From positions 309,409-373,408 of the forward strand of contig NZ_FCOQ01000009.1 of the NCBI RefSeq assembly GCF_900021165.1: 64,000 nt of DNA, read 5' to 3'. Positions within the stretch are counted from its first letter, which is position 1. Each line of letters opens with the position of its first letter. The DNA comes from Paenibacillus phocaeensis (GTDB lineage: Bacteria > Bacillota > Bacilli > Paenibacillales > Paenibacillaceae). The notes beneath the pieces are model-generated. The model was not told the DNA's origin. It searched no databases and saw only the letters and a program-made list of their open reading frames with translations. The position numbers were made by a program, and so were the translations under genes. Positions 37,893-45,388 of this stretch are shown here, in pieces.

Positions 37893-37925
37893 AAAAAAAT
37901 AAACACAGGCACGGCACCTGTGTTT
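37893..37925 (-). terminator. intrinsic terminator in the hflX leader
   Basis: On the minus strand AAACACAGG-TGCCGTG-CCTGTGTTT is followed by ATTTTTTT and ends 22 nt before the hflX start. A terminator here must be bypassed for hflX expression. Confidence 0.88.
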
Positions 37926-38014
37926 ACGCAAACGGCTCCCAAAACAGCCCGAAACCCGCGAACTCAGGATATCTATCCCGTCCGCGTTCCCGGCCAAATC
38001 AGGCATATTCTATT

Positions 38015-38026
38015 CTAAAGTTCCAT
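38015..38026 (-). CDS. three-codon upstream ORF in the hflX leader
   Basis: ATG GAA CTT TAG (Met-Glu-Leu) with AAAGGG 6 nt upstream, 144 nt before hflX and before its leader terminator. Such mini-ORFs sense antibiotic-stalled ribosomes in leaders of some resistance genes. Its translation is inference. Confidence 0.5.
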   Translation of the reverse strand: MEL

Positions 38027-38067
38027 GTGGTTCCCTTTATCATAGCACACCTATCCCGTTCGCCCTG

Positions 38068-38076
38068 CACAGGTGC
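38068..38076 (-). promoter_or_regulatory. candidate antiterminator segment in the hflX leader
   Basis: GCACCTGTG (minus strand) is perfectly complementary to CACAGGTGC in the 5' arm of the leader terminator (37914-37922) and also forms a local palindrome with GTGCAG. It only works if transcription begins upstream of 38080; an extended -10 (TGCTATGAT, near 38035-38045) could start the transcript later. Confidence 0.4.
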
Positions 38077-38343
38077 AGAGCCTTTGGCAGTATTCAATTA
38101 GCCGCGCAAAGTGGTGAAACGGAATTTAATGTACAACACGAGGAACCCTCCGTTCTTTTCATAGTGATTCCAGTTTATCACAATTCGTATTCGTTCACAA
38201 TCCACGGAACATCTGCCCCCCTTGATTCGGCGTGGTCTGAAACAATCTTTCCTTTTTTGCGTATATAAGGAAGAACAACCGACGGACGGCTACCAGCCGG
38301 ACTTTGCGCTGTTGGAAGAACAACGAAGGAGGAGGCGGAACCT

Positions 38344-38781
38344 ATGAACGGATTTGGTCCCTCTCCGTTTGGCGGAGGCGGTGTCGGGGGCGGCGACATC
38401 ATGTTTACGATTATCCCCGTATTTATGGTGATTTTTATCATTATCTTCATCGTGCTGATGGTTTCCAGTGGGGTTCGTTATGCCAAGAACGCCCGCTCCC
38501 CGCGGGACACAAGATATGCGCGAATCGTCTCCAAACGGATGGACGTGAAGCACAGCTCCAGTCACATGAATGATAACAATGCAATGCACAGCTCGTCCTC
38601 CCGGACGTATTATTACATCACGCTGGAGTTCGATAATGGCAGCCGTCAGGAGTATTTGGATGTGAAAAATCTGTACGGCCTCGTTGCCGAAGGCGATGTC
38701 GGGTATGCCGCCGTCCAGGGCGACTGGATTGTGGCGTTCGAGCGCGATACGGCACAGCGCCCAAGCGAAGGGACGTATTAG
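38344..38781 (+). CDS. DUF2500 family membrane protein
   Basis: 145 aa. Gly-rich N-terminus (FGPSPFGGGGVGGGD), one transmembrane helix (FTIIPVFMVIFIIIFIVLMVSS), then a beta-rich domain with TYYYITLEFDNGSRQEYLDV and GDVGYAAVQGDWIVAFER, typical of DUF2500. GAAGGAGGAGG before ATG. Function unknown. Confidence 0.87.
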   Translation: MNGFGPSPFGGGGVGGGDIMFTIIPVFMVIFIIIFIVLMVSSGVRYAKNARSPRDTRYARIVSKRMDVKHSSSHMNDNNAMHSSSSRTYYYITLEFDNGSRQEYLDVKNLYGLVAEGDVGYAAVQGDWIVAFERDTAQRPSEGTY

Positions 38782-38848
38782 CCGGTTTGCGGCGGATACG
38801 AAGGCGATTCCGCACGACACAGGCCGCAGGCCAAGCAGTGTCAAACAA

Positions 38849-38896
38849 AAGAAGCGCGGTGCAAGAGAAATCTCTCTTGCATCCGCGCTTCTTTGT
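38849..38896. terminator. bidirectional terminator
   Basis: GAAGCGCGG.TGCAAGAGA-AATC-TCTCTTGCA.CCGCGCTTC plus T-rich flank, between the convergent DUF2500 and SDR genes. Confidence 0.92.
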
Positions 38897-38905
38897 CCGA
38901 TATCG

Positions 38906-39790
38906 TCAGTTCACCGGCAGTCCGCGCTCGCGCGCGAAATTGCCCCAATGCGGCTTACGTCCGTCGATGTCGATGAACCCGTATTCGTCGGAGAGGTCCC
39001 AGCTGGTCAAGGATTGGCCGGCTTTGTCGCGAACGTTCGGGTCAGCGGCCAGGGCGGCCACCGCTTGCCCGACGAAATACGGCGTTTCGGATTCGGCATA
39101 TAACGGTTCCTTCTCAATGGCATCCTGCCAATTGGCTTCCTGGACGCCAAAGTAATCCAGCATCTGCTCGGAGCGCAAGAATCCCGGCGTCACCGCCAAT
39201 GCCGTCACGTTGTGCTCCTTCAATTCCTCGGCCATGGCGGCGGCCAGGTGGATCGGCGAGATTTTGGCCAAACTGTAATAGACATTGCCCCGGTAATTGT
39301 AGGTCGAGCCGTCGGTAATTTCGATGACCAGGCCTTCCTTCCGTTTGATCATCATCGGTACCCCGTAGTAGCTCGTAATGAGGTGGGTTTGAACGGCCCG
39401 CTCCTGCATCAGGAGCCCATCGGCCAACGGTTGCTCCCAGAACGGCGTGTTCCAATGGGTTAGGCTCTCCCCGCCCCAAATATCGTTCACCAGAATGTCC
39501 AAACGCCCGTCCTGTTCCTTCTCCACTCGTTCGAACAACGCCTTGACCTGCTCCGGCGAGGTATGGTCCGTGCGGACGGCGATCCCGATTCCGCCGCGGG
39601 CGGTCACCATTTCGGCCGTCTCGTCAATCGTCTCCGTCCGGCCGATGTCCGACGCCTCTCCCCGAATGCTTCGTCCGGTGCAATAAACCGTCGCCCCCGC
39701 TGCCCCCAGCATAACGGCGATTCCCCGGCCTGCTCCGCGCGTTGCCCCGGCAACGACGGCTACTTTTCCCGCTAATGGTTTCTTGTCCAT
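38906..39790 (-). CDS. SDR family oxidoreductase
   Basis: 294 aa. Cofactor motif GATRGAGRGIAVMLG (with Arg after, so NADPH is likely), CTGRS, and active site YYSLAK. The 30-residue insert between sheet 4 and the active site (IWGGESLTHWNTPFWEQPLADG) is a trait of a Bacillales SDR subgroup. ATG at 39790; ribosome site AGGAAG about 12 nt upstream. Divergent from the WYL regulator with a palindrome between them, suggesting it is the regulated gene. Confidence 0.9.
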   Translation of the reverse strand: MDKKPLAGKVAVVAGATRGAGRGIAVMLGAAGATVYCTGRSIRGEASDIGRTETIDETAEMVTARGGIGIAVRTDHTSPEQVKALFERVEKEQDGRLDILVNDIWGGESLTHWNTPFWEQPLADGLLMQERAVQTHLITSYYGVPMMIKRKEGLVIEITDGSTYNYRGNVYYSLAKISPIHLAAAMAEELKEHNVTALAVTPGFLRSEQMLDYFGVQEANWQDAIEKEPLYAESETPYFVGQAVAALAADPNVRDKAGQSLTSWDLSDEYGFIDIDGRKPHWGNFARERGLPVN

Positions 39791-39853
39791 GGTTTCGTAC
39801 GCTTCCTTTCCTGCTCGAAATTCGCTACGTGCCTTTGTAGGATAACAAAGTAT

Positions 39854-39876
39854 ATATGACATCTATTGTCTTATAT
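39854..39876. promoter_or_regulatory. operator in the SDR/WYL divergent promoter
   Basis: ATATGACA-N5-TGTC.TATAT, core GACATCTATTGTC (39858-39870), just upstream of an extended -10 (TGATATAAT, 39880-39888) for the WYL regulator. Confidence 0.6.
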
Positions 39877-39931
39877 CCGTGATATAATCATTCCAAGATA
39901 AATTTCATTTCGAGCCGAGGGAGGAAATGGA

Positions 39932-40891
39932 GTGCGTGCGGATCGATTGTTAACGATATTGCTGCTGCTGCAGAATCGCGGAAAAATGAGCTCGCGCCAG
40001 CTGGCGGAGCGGCTGGAGGTGTCGGAGCGGACGATTGCCCGTGATATCGAGGCGTTAAGCGCGGCGGGCATCCCCGTATATGCAGAGCGCGGCTCCCGCG
40101 GCGGGTGGGTGCTGGCGGACAGCTACCGGACGAATCTGACCGGCATGCGGCCGGAGGAAATCGTTTCGCTGCTATTGACGAACCATAACGAGTTGCTGAA
40201 GGATCTCGGGATTCAGGGGGACTTTCAGACTGCTTACCAAAAGTTGCTGGCTGCCGCCCCCGCGCCGATCCGGCAAGACGCCGAGTTGATCCGCGAGCGT
40301 ATCCATATCGACGGGGCCGGCTGGCACGCCTCAAAGGAGGCTGTCCCTTGGCTCTCTGCTGTGCAGGAAGCGGTATGGGCCGAGCGGAAGCTGAGCATCC
40401 GCTACCGCAAGGAGGAGGACGTCACCCAGCGGATCGTGCGTCCCCTGGGACTCATCGCCAAGCGCGATGTGTGGTACTTGGCGGCCGAACAGGAACCGGA
40501 AGGCAAGCTTCGAACATTCCGCATCTCCCGGCTGGAGGAGGCACATGTCCTAGATGAGACATTCGTTCGGCCGAGCGATTTTGATCTGGAAGCGTATTGG
40601 GAGCAATCGACCGCCCGCTTTAAATCCGAGCTGCCTCGCTATCTCGCGCGGGTCCGGGCCACCGAAACCGGGTTGAACCGGCTGCGCAGAGAGCGGTTTG
40701 TCAATGTACTCCACGTGGAAGGGCCCGATAAACAGGGGCAACATCTGATGGAGGTCGATCTCCAGACGCTGGATTGGGCATGCGGGGTAATCCTGAGAGG
40801 CGGTCGGGATGTGGAGGTGCTGGAGCCTTCGGAACTGCGGGAACGGGTAACGGCCGAAGCCCGGGCAATCCTCGCGTTGTATGCGCGTTAG
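39932..40891 (+). CDS. WYL-domain HTH transcriptional regulator (YafY-like)
   Basis: 319 aa. N-terminal HTH_11 (LLTILLLLQNRGKMSSRQLAERLEVSERTIARDIEALSAAGIPVYAERG) and a WYL domain (VRPLGLIAKRDVWYLAAEQE, FRISRLEEAHVLDE) plus WCX tail. GTG start at 39932, decided by GAGGGAGG upstream. Likely controls the divergent SDR gene and itself. Confidence 0.93.
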   Translation: MRADRLLTILLLLQNRGKMSSRQLAERLEVSERTIARDIEALSAAGIPVYAERGSRGGWVLADSYRTNLTGMRPEEIVSLLLTNHNELLKDLGIQGDFQTAYQKLLAAAPAPIRQDAELIRERIHIDGAGWHASKEAVPWLSAVQEAVWAERKLSIRYRKEEDVTQRIVRPLGLIAKRDVWYLAAEQEPEGKLRTFRISRLEEAHVLDETFVRPSDFDLEAYWEQSTARFKSELPRYLARVRATETGLNRLRRERFVNVLHVEGPDKQGQHLMEVDLQTLDWACGVILRGGRDVEVLEPSELRERVTAEARAILALYAR

Positions 40892-40964
40892 GTGACTACA
40901 CTGTGTCCGAACGCTTTGCAGGATTATCCCTTTGGGTCAGACCGGCCCAGGTTCAATCCATAAG

Positions 40965-41210
40965 TAGTTCGTGAATAGTTCGTGAGTGGTTCGTGATTAG
41001 TTCTAGTTTATCGGTGGTTCATCTGTAATTGTGGTTCATGAGTAATTCACGGGTGGTTCACGGGTGGTTCATGGATGGTTCATGGGTGGTTCATGAGTAG
41101 TTCATGAGTAGTTCATGAGTAGTTCATGAGTAGTTCATTAATGGTCCATGATTAATTCACGATTAATTCACGAATAGCTCACGGGTGGTTCGCAATGGGT
41201 TCGCAATGGG
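40965..41210. repeat. 11-bp minisatellite, ~20 degenerate copies
   Basis: Unit close to GTGGTTCATGA / GTAGTTCATGA; the core has five near-perfect copies at about 41091-41135 and decays outward. Occupies the gap 40892-41484, where no gene is supported. Confidence 0.85.
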
Positions 41211-41263
41211 TTTCTAACTGGAGATCACGATGGGGGCAGAATGGGTTCACAGACGGTTCGTGA

Positions 41264-41312
41264 TTGTTGTTAGTCGTTGTTGGTCGTTGTTGGTCGTTGT
41301 TAGTCGTTGTTA
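41264..41312. repeat. 10-bp tandem repeat TCGTTGTTRG
   Basis: Five copies of TCGTTGTTRG directly after the 11-bp minisatellite. Confidence 0.8.
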
Positions 41313-41484
41313 GTCGATTGGTGCAAAGGCGGTTCATAATGGATTCGAAAACCATGAGTCGCAAACTCCCCCCCTTACCGAAAGGGATAATGGTGCAAAG
41401 AAGCCGCGCAGAGACCCCCACGCCCTCCCGCCAATAAAAATAGCCAGCCAGAATGATAAACCTCCGGCCGACTATTTTCTCTGA

Positions 41485-42345
41485 TTAATCCTGCAGAAAG
41501 GCATGCGGCGAAACGTACACGAATCGCTCGCCCCGCGCCATGACATGCGCCTTCCGCTCGGGAAACCGCTCGTACATATAATCCACGAAGTGGCCCGGCT
41601 TCTCCGCGTTCACCGCGAACAGGTCATAATGCAGGGGAACCACGGTATCCACGCCGATAGCCCGGGCGAAATGCGCCGCTTCCCGGTAGTCCATGTTGCC
41701 GACGATCCCTCGTTGCTGACGGAAATAATCCCGCCCGTTAATCGGCAGCAGCGCGATGTCCGGCTTCAAGGCGCCAACCCGCTCGATCAACTCCGGATAA
41801 ACCAGCGTATCTCCGGCATGGTAAAGCGTCACACCGTTCAGCTCCAGGACATATCCGACATACCGGGGGTTGCCGTCCGCATCCCGCTCCAACTGCTCAT
41901 GGGCTGCTGCAATCGGCGTCAATCGCAGCTTGGAGAATAACTCCAGCGGCCGGCGGTCATCCGCGGTGAGAAGCCCCGAGTCCGGGATACCCATCTCCTG
42001 CAAGGCCGCCCTGCAGCTCGCCGGCGCGAGAATCGGCGCCGCCGGGCTGCTACGATGCAGCCAAGGCAGCGTCTTGACATCCATATGATCGTCGTGTTCA
42101 TGCGTAATCAGGCAGAGATCGACGCCTGCTATCTCTTCCGGTGCGATCGGCGCCGGAAATGTACGCCGCCAATCGCCGGCGTCCAGATCGCCCGACAGAT
42201 AGGGATCCACATAAATGGTGATCCCGTCCCCTTTTACGATCACGCTTTCCTGACCGAGATACCAAATGGCCAAGGTTCCGTGAGGGGGTTCCGTCCGGGC
42301 GATCTCCCGGATCAATGCGGCGCCTGTTCGATTTTGTTCTGTCAT
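41485..42345 (-). CDS. MBL-fold hydrolase, UlaG-like
   Basis: 286 aa. IWYLGQESVIVKGDGITIYVDPYLS, metal motif THEHDDHMD, YHAGDTLVYPE, LPINGRDYFR and late PLHYDLF match the UlaG group (L-ascorbate-6-phosphate lactonase) closely. The residues around RDYFRQQRGIVGN are typical of UlaG proteins. It follows the GH2 gene by 23 bp on the same strand, so it is probably co-transcribed; no ulaABC transporter is present, so the substrate is probably a different sugar lactone. Confidence 0.87.
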   Translation of the reverse strand: MTEQNRTGAALIREIARTEPPHGTLAIWYLGQESVIVKGDGITIYVDPYLSGDLDAGDWRRTFPAPIAPEEIAGVDLCLITHEHDDHMDVKTLPWLHRSSPAAPILAPASCRAALQEMGIPDSGLLTADDRRPLELFSKLRLTPIAAAHEQLERDADGNPRYVGYVLELNGVTLYHAGDTLVYPELIERVGALKPDIALLPINGRDYFRQQRGIVGNMDYREAAHFARAIGVDTVVPLHYDLFAVNAEKPGHFVDYMYERFPERKAHVMARGERFVYVSPHAFLQD

Positions 42346-42368
42346 TGGGTTGAGGCACTCCTTGATCG

Positions 42369-44123
42369 TTAGGATCCCGCTACAATCGATCGAATCTTCT
42401 CCAGCGGCAGCTTCGGCTTGCGGTCATAAGTCAGCAGGCCGTTGATTTCCTGCTCCACGTCCGTCAGCTGGGTATAGCAAAAACCTTGAACCACCGGGGA
42501 TTGCAGCATCGGTACGATAACATTCTGCAACCGCGTCGCAAAATCCTCCTCGTCTGTCGCTCCCGAATATCCCCAGCCTTCCCATTCGTTCGTCTTAAAC
42601 GAAATTCCGCCGAACTCCGTAACCAATATGGGCTGCCCCTTGTATGGGAAGCCGGGCACCAGGATCATCCGATTGCCGGGTTTCACGGTCAAGGCGGTTT
42701 CGACGGTTGCATACCGCTCCTCCAGCACTTCCTTGCGCCATTCGTAATCATGGATGGTGACCAAATCCGTCGTGACCAGCTCCCATCCGTCATTGGAAAT
42801 GACCGGCCGCGTCGGGTCCAGCGATTTGGTTAGGTAATACAGCGATAACGCATGGTGTTGCTGCTGTTCGTCGATCAAAATATTGGTTACGCCCCAGCTT
42901 TCGTTAAGCGGAACCCAGGCCACAATAGAAGGATGGTTGAAATCCCTCTCCACGGCCTGCAACCATTCGCGCGTCATCCGGCCGGCGTAACGCTCGGTAA
43001 ACTGGTAGGCATTGGCCATCTCTCCCCAGACCAACAGCCCCAGCTTGTCGGCCCAATACAAATAGCGGGGATCTTCGATTTTCTGATGTTTCCGTGCGCC
43101 GTTAAAGCCCATCTCTTTCGTAAGCTCGACATCGCGGCGTAAATCGTCGTCACTAGGTGCCGTTAACAGCCCCTCGGGAAAATAACCCTGATCCAGCACC
43201 AGCTTCATATAGTAGGAACGATTATTTAGGTGCAGATTACCGGCTTCCACTGAAATTTTGCGCATCCCGAAATAACTTTGGACCGTATCCACAGCCATAC
43301 CGTCGACCAGCAGCGTAAGTTCCAGGTCGTACAAGTTCGGTCGTTCCGGTGTCCACCAGCGCCCCAGCCCATGATCGTTAAAATCATCCAGATGAATCAC
43401 CCGGCGCCCCGATTCGTGGCTTAAGGAGAAGCAGTCCTCCGCAACAAATTCACCGTTAAACGTGATGACAGCTTTCATGCTGGTCTTCACTGAGGCTTGA
43501 TGTCCCGACAAAAACACCTCGAGACCGATATCGTTCTTGTCGATGTCCGGAATTAACTGGATCCGATCGATTCGCGTCTTCGGCACCGGCTCGAGCCAGA
43601 CGCTTTGCCAAATACCGGTCGTCCGCGTATAGAAGATCCCCGCAGACTGGTCCTCCCAGTATTGCTTGCCTCTCGGCAGGGAGACGTCGCGACTGTAGTC
43701 TGTCGCCTTCACGACAACGGTATTCTCGCCTTCGGCGAGCACATTCGAGATGTCGGCCGTAAACGGCGTATGTCCGCCTTCATGCATGGCCACCAGTTGG
43801 CCGTTCACCCAAACCTTGGCTTCGTAATCGACGGCACCGAAATGCAGCAGCAGGTGTTCGGCTTGATAGGACTCCGGGACGGTAAAGGTTCTTCGATACC
43901 AAACCTGGTCATGCACCGCCGGATCGCCGATGCCGCTGAGTTTGCTCTGGTAGCAGAACGGCACGTTAATAGTTCGACTGAAATCATGCCCCTCGTGCCA
44001 ACCCTCCCTTTCGCCGATGCCTTGATCGTCAAATTCAAACTCCCATTGACCGTTCAAGCTCATCCAGGCCTCGCGGACAAACTGAGGACGGGGGTATTCG
44101 CTGCGTAATTGCGGGTTTGTCAT
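42369..44123 (-). CDS. glycoside hydrolase family 2 enzyme
   Basis: 584 aa, cytosolic (no signal peptide). Jelly-roll sugar-binding domain (SLNGQWEFEFDD, HFGAVDYEAKVWVNG), Ig-like middle and a TIM barrel with acid/base Glu408 in PLNESWG and nucleophile Glu502 in VTEFGG. Lacks the extra C-terminal domains of LacZ. Closely related to the two tandem GH2 enzymes at 52054-55604. Substrate: a beta-galactoside, glucuronide or similar; not resolvable. Its promoter carries a cre-like site and the TTTATTACA-type box (44158-44230). Confidence 0.93.
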   Translation of the reverse strand: MTNPQLRSEYPRPQFVREAWMSLNGQWEFEFDDQGIGEREGWHEGHDFSRTINVPFCYQSKLSGIGDPAVHDQVWYRRTFTVPESYQAEHLLLHFGAVDYEAKVWVNGQLVAMHEGGHTPFTADISNVLAEGENTVVVKATDYSRDVSLPRGKQYWEDQSAGIFYTRTTGIWQSVWLEPVPKTRIDRIQLIPDIDKNDIGLEVFLSGHQASVKTSMKAVITFNGEFVAEDCFSLSHESGRRVIHLDDFNDHGLGRWWTPERPNLYDLELTLLVDGMAVDTVQSYFGMRKISVEAGNLHLNNRSYYMKLVLDQGYFPEGLLTAPSDDDLRRDVELTKEMGFNGARKHQKIEDPRYLYWADKLGLLVWGEMANAYQFTERYAGRMTREWLQAVERDFNHPSIVAWVPLNESWGVTNILIDEQQQHHALSLYYLTKSLDPTRPVISNDGWELVTTDLVTIHDYEWRKEVLEERYATVETALTVKPGNRMILVPGFPYKGQPILVTEFGGISFKTNEWEGWGYSGATDEEDFATRLQNVIVPMLQSPVVQGFCYTQLTDVEQEINGLLTYDRKPKLPLEKIRSIVAGS

Positions 44124-44157
44124 TTTTACGCTCCTTTAAATCTGCAAATAATATTTT

Positions 44158-44230
44158 TTGTTTTAATACATAATTTTTGTATCATTCAAGCTAAATATAT
44201 CCACATCACCCCGTTTTGTCAACGTTTTCA
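44158..44230 (-). promoter_or_regulatory. GH2 promoter: cre-like site with -35, -10 and regulator box
   Basis: On the minus strand TGAAAACGTTGACA (44217-44230) fits the CcpA cre consensus and contains the -35 TTGACA; TATATT lies 17 nt downstream (44194-44199). A box reading TTGTTTTAATACAT on the plus strand follows at 44158-44171, near +16. Confidence 0.72.
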
Positions 44231-44300
44231 ATTTAATTTGTTAGGAATTATAACAGTTTTTCTGTTTTCCAAACTTTTTGTAACTAATGAGCTAACAAAC

Positions 44301-44335
44301 AAAAAAAACCATCGTTCCAAAAGAAACGATGGTTT
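44301..44335 (-). terminator. terminator of the ArsR-headed regulator
   Basis: On the minus strand AAACCATCGTT-loop-AACGATGG followed by T8. Confidence 0.88.
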
Positions 44336-44344
44336 ATCCAAAGC

Positions 44345-45295
44345 TTAGACACTCGATTGCGAGTCGTCATCTATCGTGTAAGCGACTTGAAGCACTAAAT
44401 CCTGGTCGTAATCGCCAAATTGCTTGCCGAACAGATTCACGCCGCCTTTATGAATCGCATCCGGCTTAACGCCGATCCGCACGCGCAAGCTCGGCCGTTG
44501 GTCGAGCTGCAGATCACTGATGGTGATATCGGAGACTTTCTGCATGTCCAACGTCGTACGCTCGTGGTCAACCCGCCACGTTTTCAATAAGCCGTATTGC
44601 GTCGTCCAGTCTTCCCACCAGGGCGGATTTAAAGCGCCCCGCCGATCCCCGAAGTCGCCGGGACTCGTCCACATACCGATCTCCATCCCATTGAGCCAAA
44701 CGGAGATGTCCGATGGCCAATCATTATCGTAGTTCGGCGCTTCAGAGCACATCTCCATTGAGAGCTCCAGCGACTGGATCCGCGCATTCTGCGGGATCTC
44801 CAGCGGGAACTGATACTCCACATACCCTTTGCGGAACCATAAAATCTGCGCCGCAACATGCTTAGGGTGATAGAAGCTGGCCGGCTCATCCTCCCGAATC
44901 AGCATGCCTTCGCTGGACGCCATCCCGCACGTAGGATGAACCTCACAATCGCTGTAATGACCAATTGGCATTTCGACCTCGTAGAACTTCATCCCATCTT
45001 TCGACGTCCGGATGCTCGTATTCAGCGAGATGAGAATATCGTCGTAATTCCGGCTGCACACCTTCATCGCCCCACGGACAGCCGGAAGCAGTTCCGTATG
45101 AATCAGCTTAGCTGACTCCAGCACCTTCACGTTGTTCGCAACCGTTGACACCGGCAGCCCCAGGCTCTCGGCAAGTTCTATAATATTCATGCTCCGCGTA
45201 TTGAGCAGACGAAGAATGTCCACGCGGGAGCGTGTGGACAGAGCGTGAGCCACCTGAACCAGCTTATCCGGTTCGTGTATACCGACTTCCAGCAT
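44345..45295 (-). CDS. ArsR-type HTH regulator with large beta-rich C-terminal domain
   Basis: 316 aa. Residues 1-90 are an ArsR winged helix (AHALSTRSRVDILRLLNTRSMNIIELAESLGLPVSTVANNVKVLESAKLI). The C-terminal ~210 residues are beta-rich with many Trp/Tyr (QILWFRKGYVEYQFPLEIP, WPSDISVWLNGMEIGMW, NPPWWEDWTTQYGLLKTW), which looks like a sugar-binding jelly roll; known in Paenibacillus-type genomes but without a named role to my knowledge. Starts before a palindrome (45343-45366) whose half-site recurs in three sugar-gene promoters. I infer it represses the GH2/GH43/Lpl regulon and releases on binding a sugar. Confidence 0.85.
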   Translation of the reverse strand: MLEVGIHEPDKLVQVAHALSTRSRVDILRLLNTRSMNIIELAESLGLPVSTVANNVKVLESAKLIHTELLPAVRGAMKVCSRNYDDILISLNTSIRTSKDGMKFYEVEMPIGHYSDCEVHPTCGMASSEGMLIREDEPASFYHPKHVAAQILWFRKGYVEYQFPLEIPQNARIQSLELSMEMCSEAPNYDNDWPSDISVWLNGMEIGMWTSPGDFGDRRGALNPPWWEDWTTQYGLLKTWRVDHERTTLDMQKVSDITISDLQLDQRPSLRVRIGVKPDAIHKGGVNLFGKQFGDYDQDLVLQVAYTIDDDSQSSV

Positions 45296-45342
45296 AGGAT
45301 CCTCCGTATCGTATTCCCGAAAAATGATCTTACTTTCTTGAC

Positions 45343-45366
45343 TTTACTACATAAAGCTGTAATAAA
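45343..45366. promoter_or_regulatory. palindromic operator before the ArsR-headed regulator
   Basis: TTTACTACA-N6-TGTAATAAA, one mismatch between arms. The half-site TTTATTACA also appears in the boxes at 50719-50732 and 51895-51908. Confidence 0.65.
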
Positions 45367-45388
45367 TCAATATTCCTAAAGTTTATCA

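Noticed and set aside
37872..38006. In-frame N-terminal extension of HflX
   Set aside because: It would translate through a perfect terminator hairpin and adds Cys/Arg-rich sequence unlike the family; ATG at 37871 has a strong ribosome site.
38178..38450. 90-codon minus-strand ORF
   Set aside because: Antisense to the DUF2500 gene start, with proline-rich artefact sequence.
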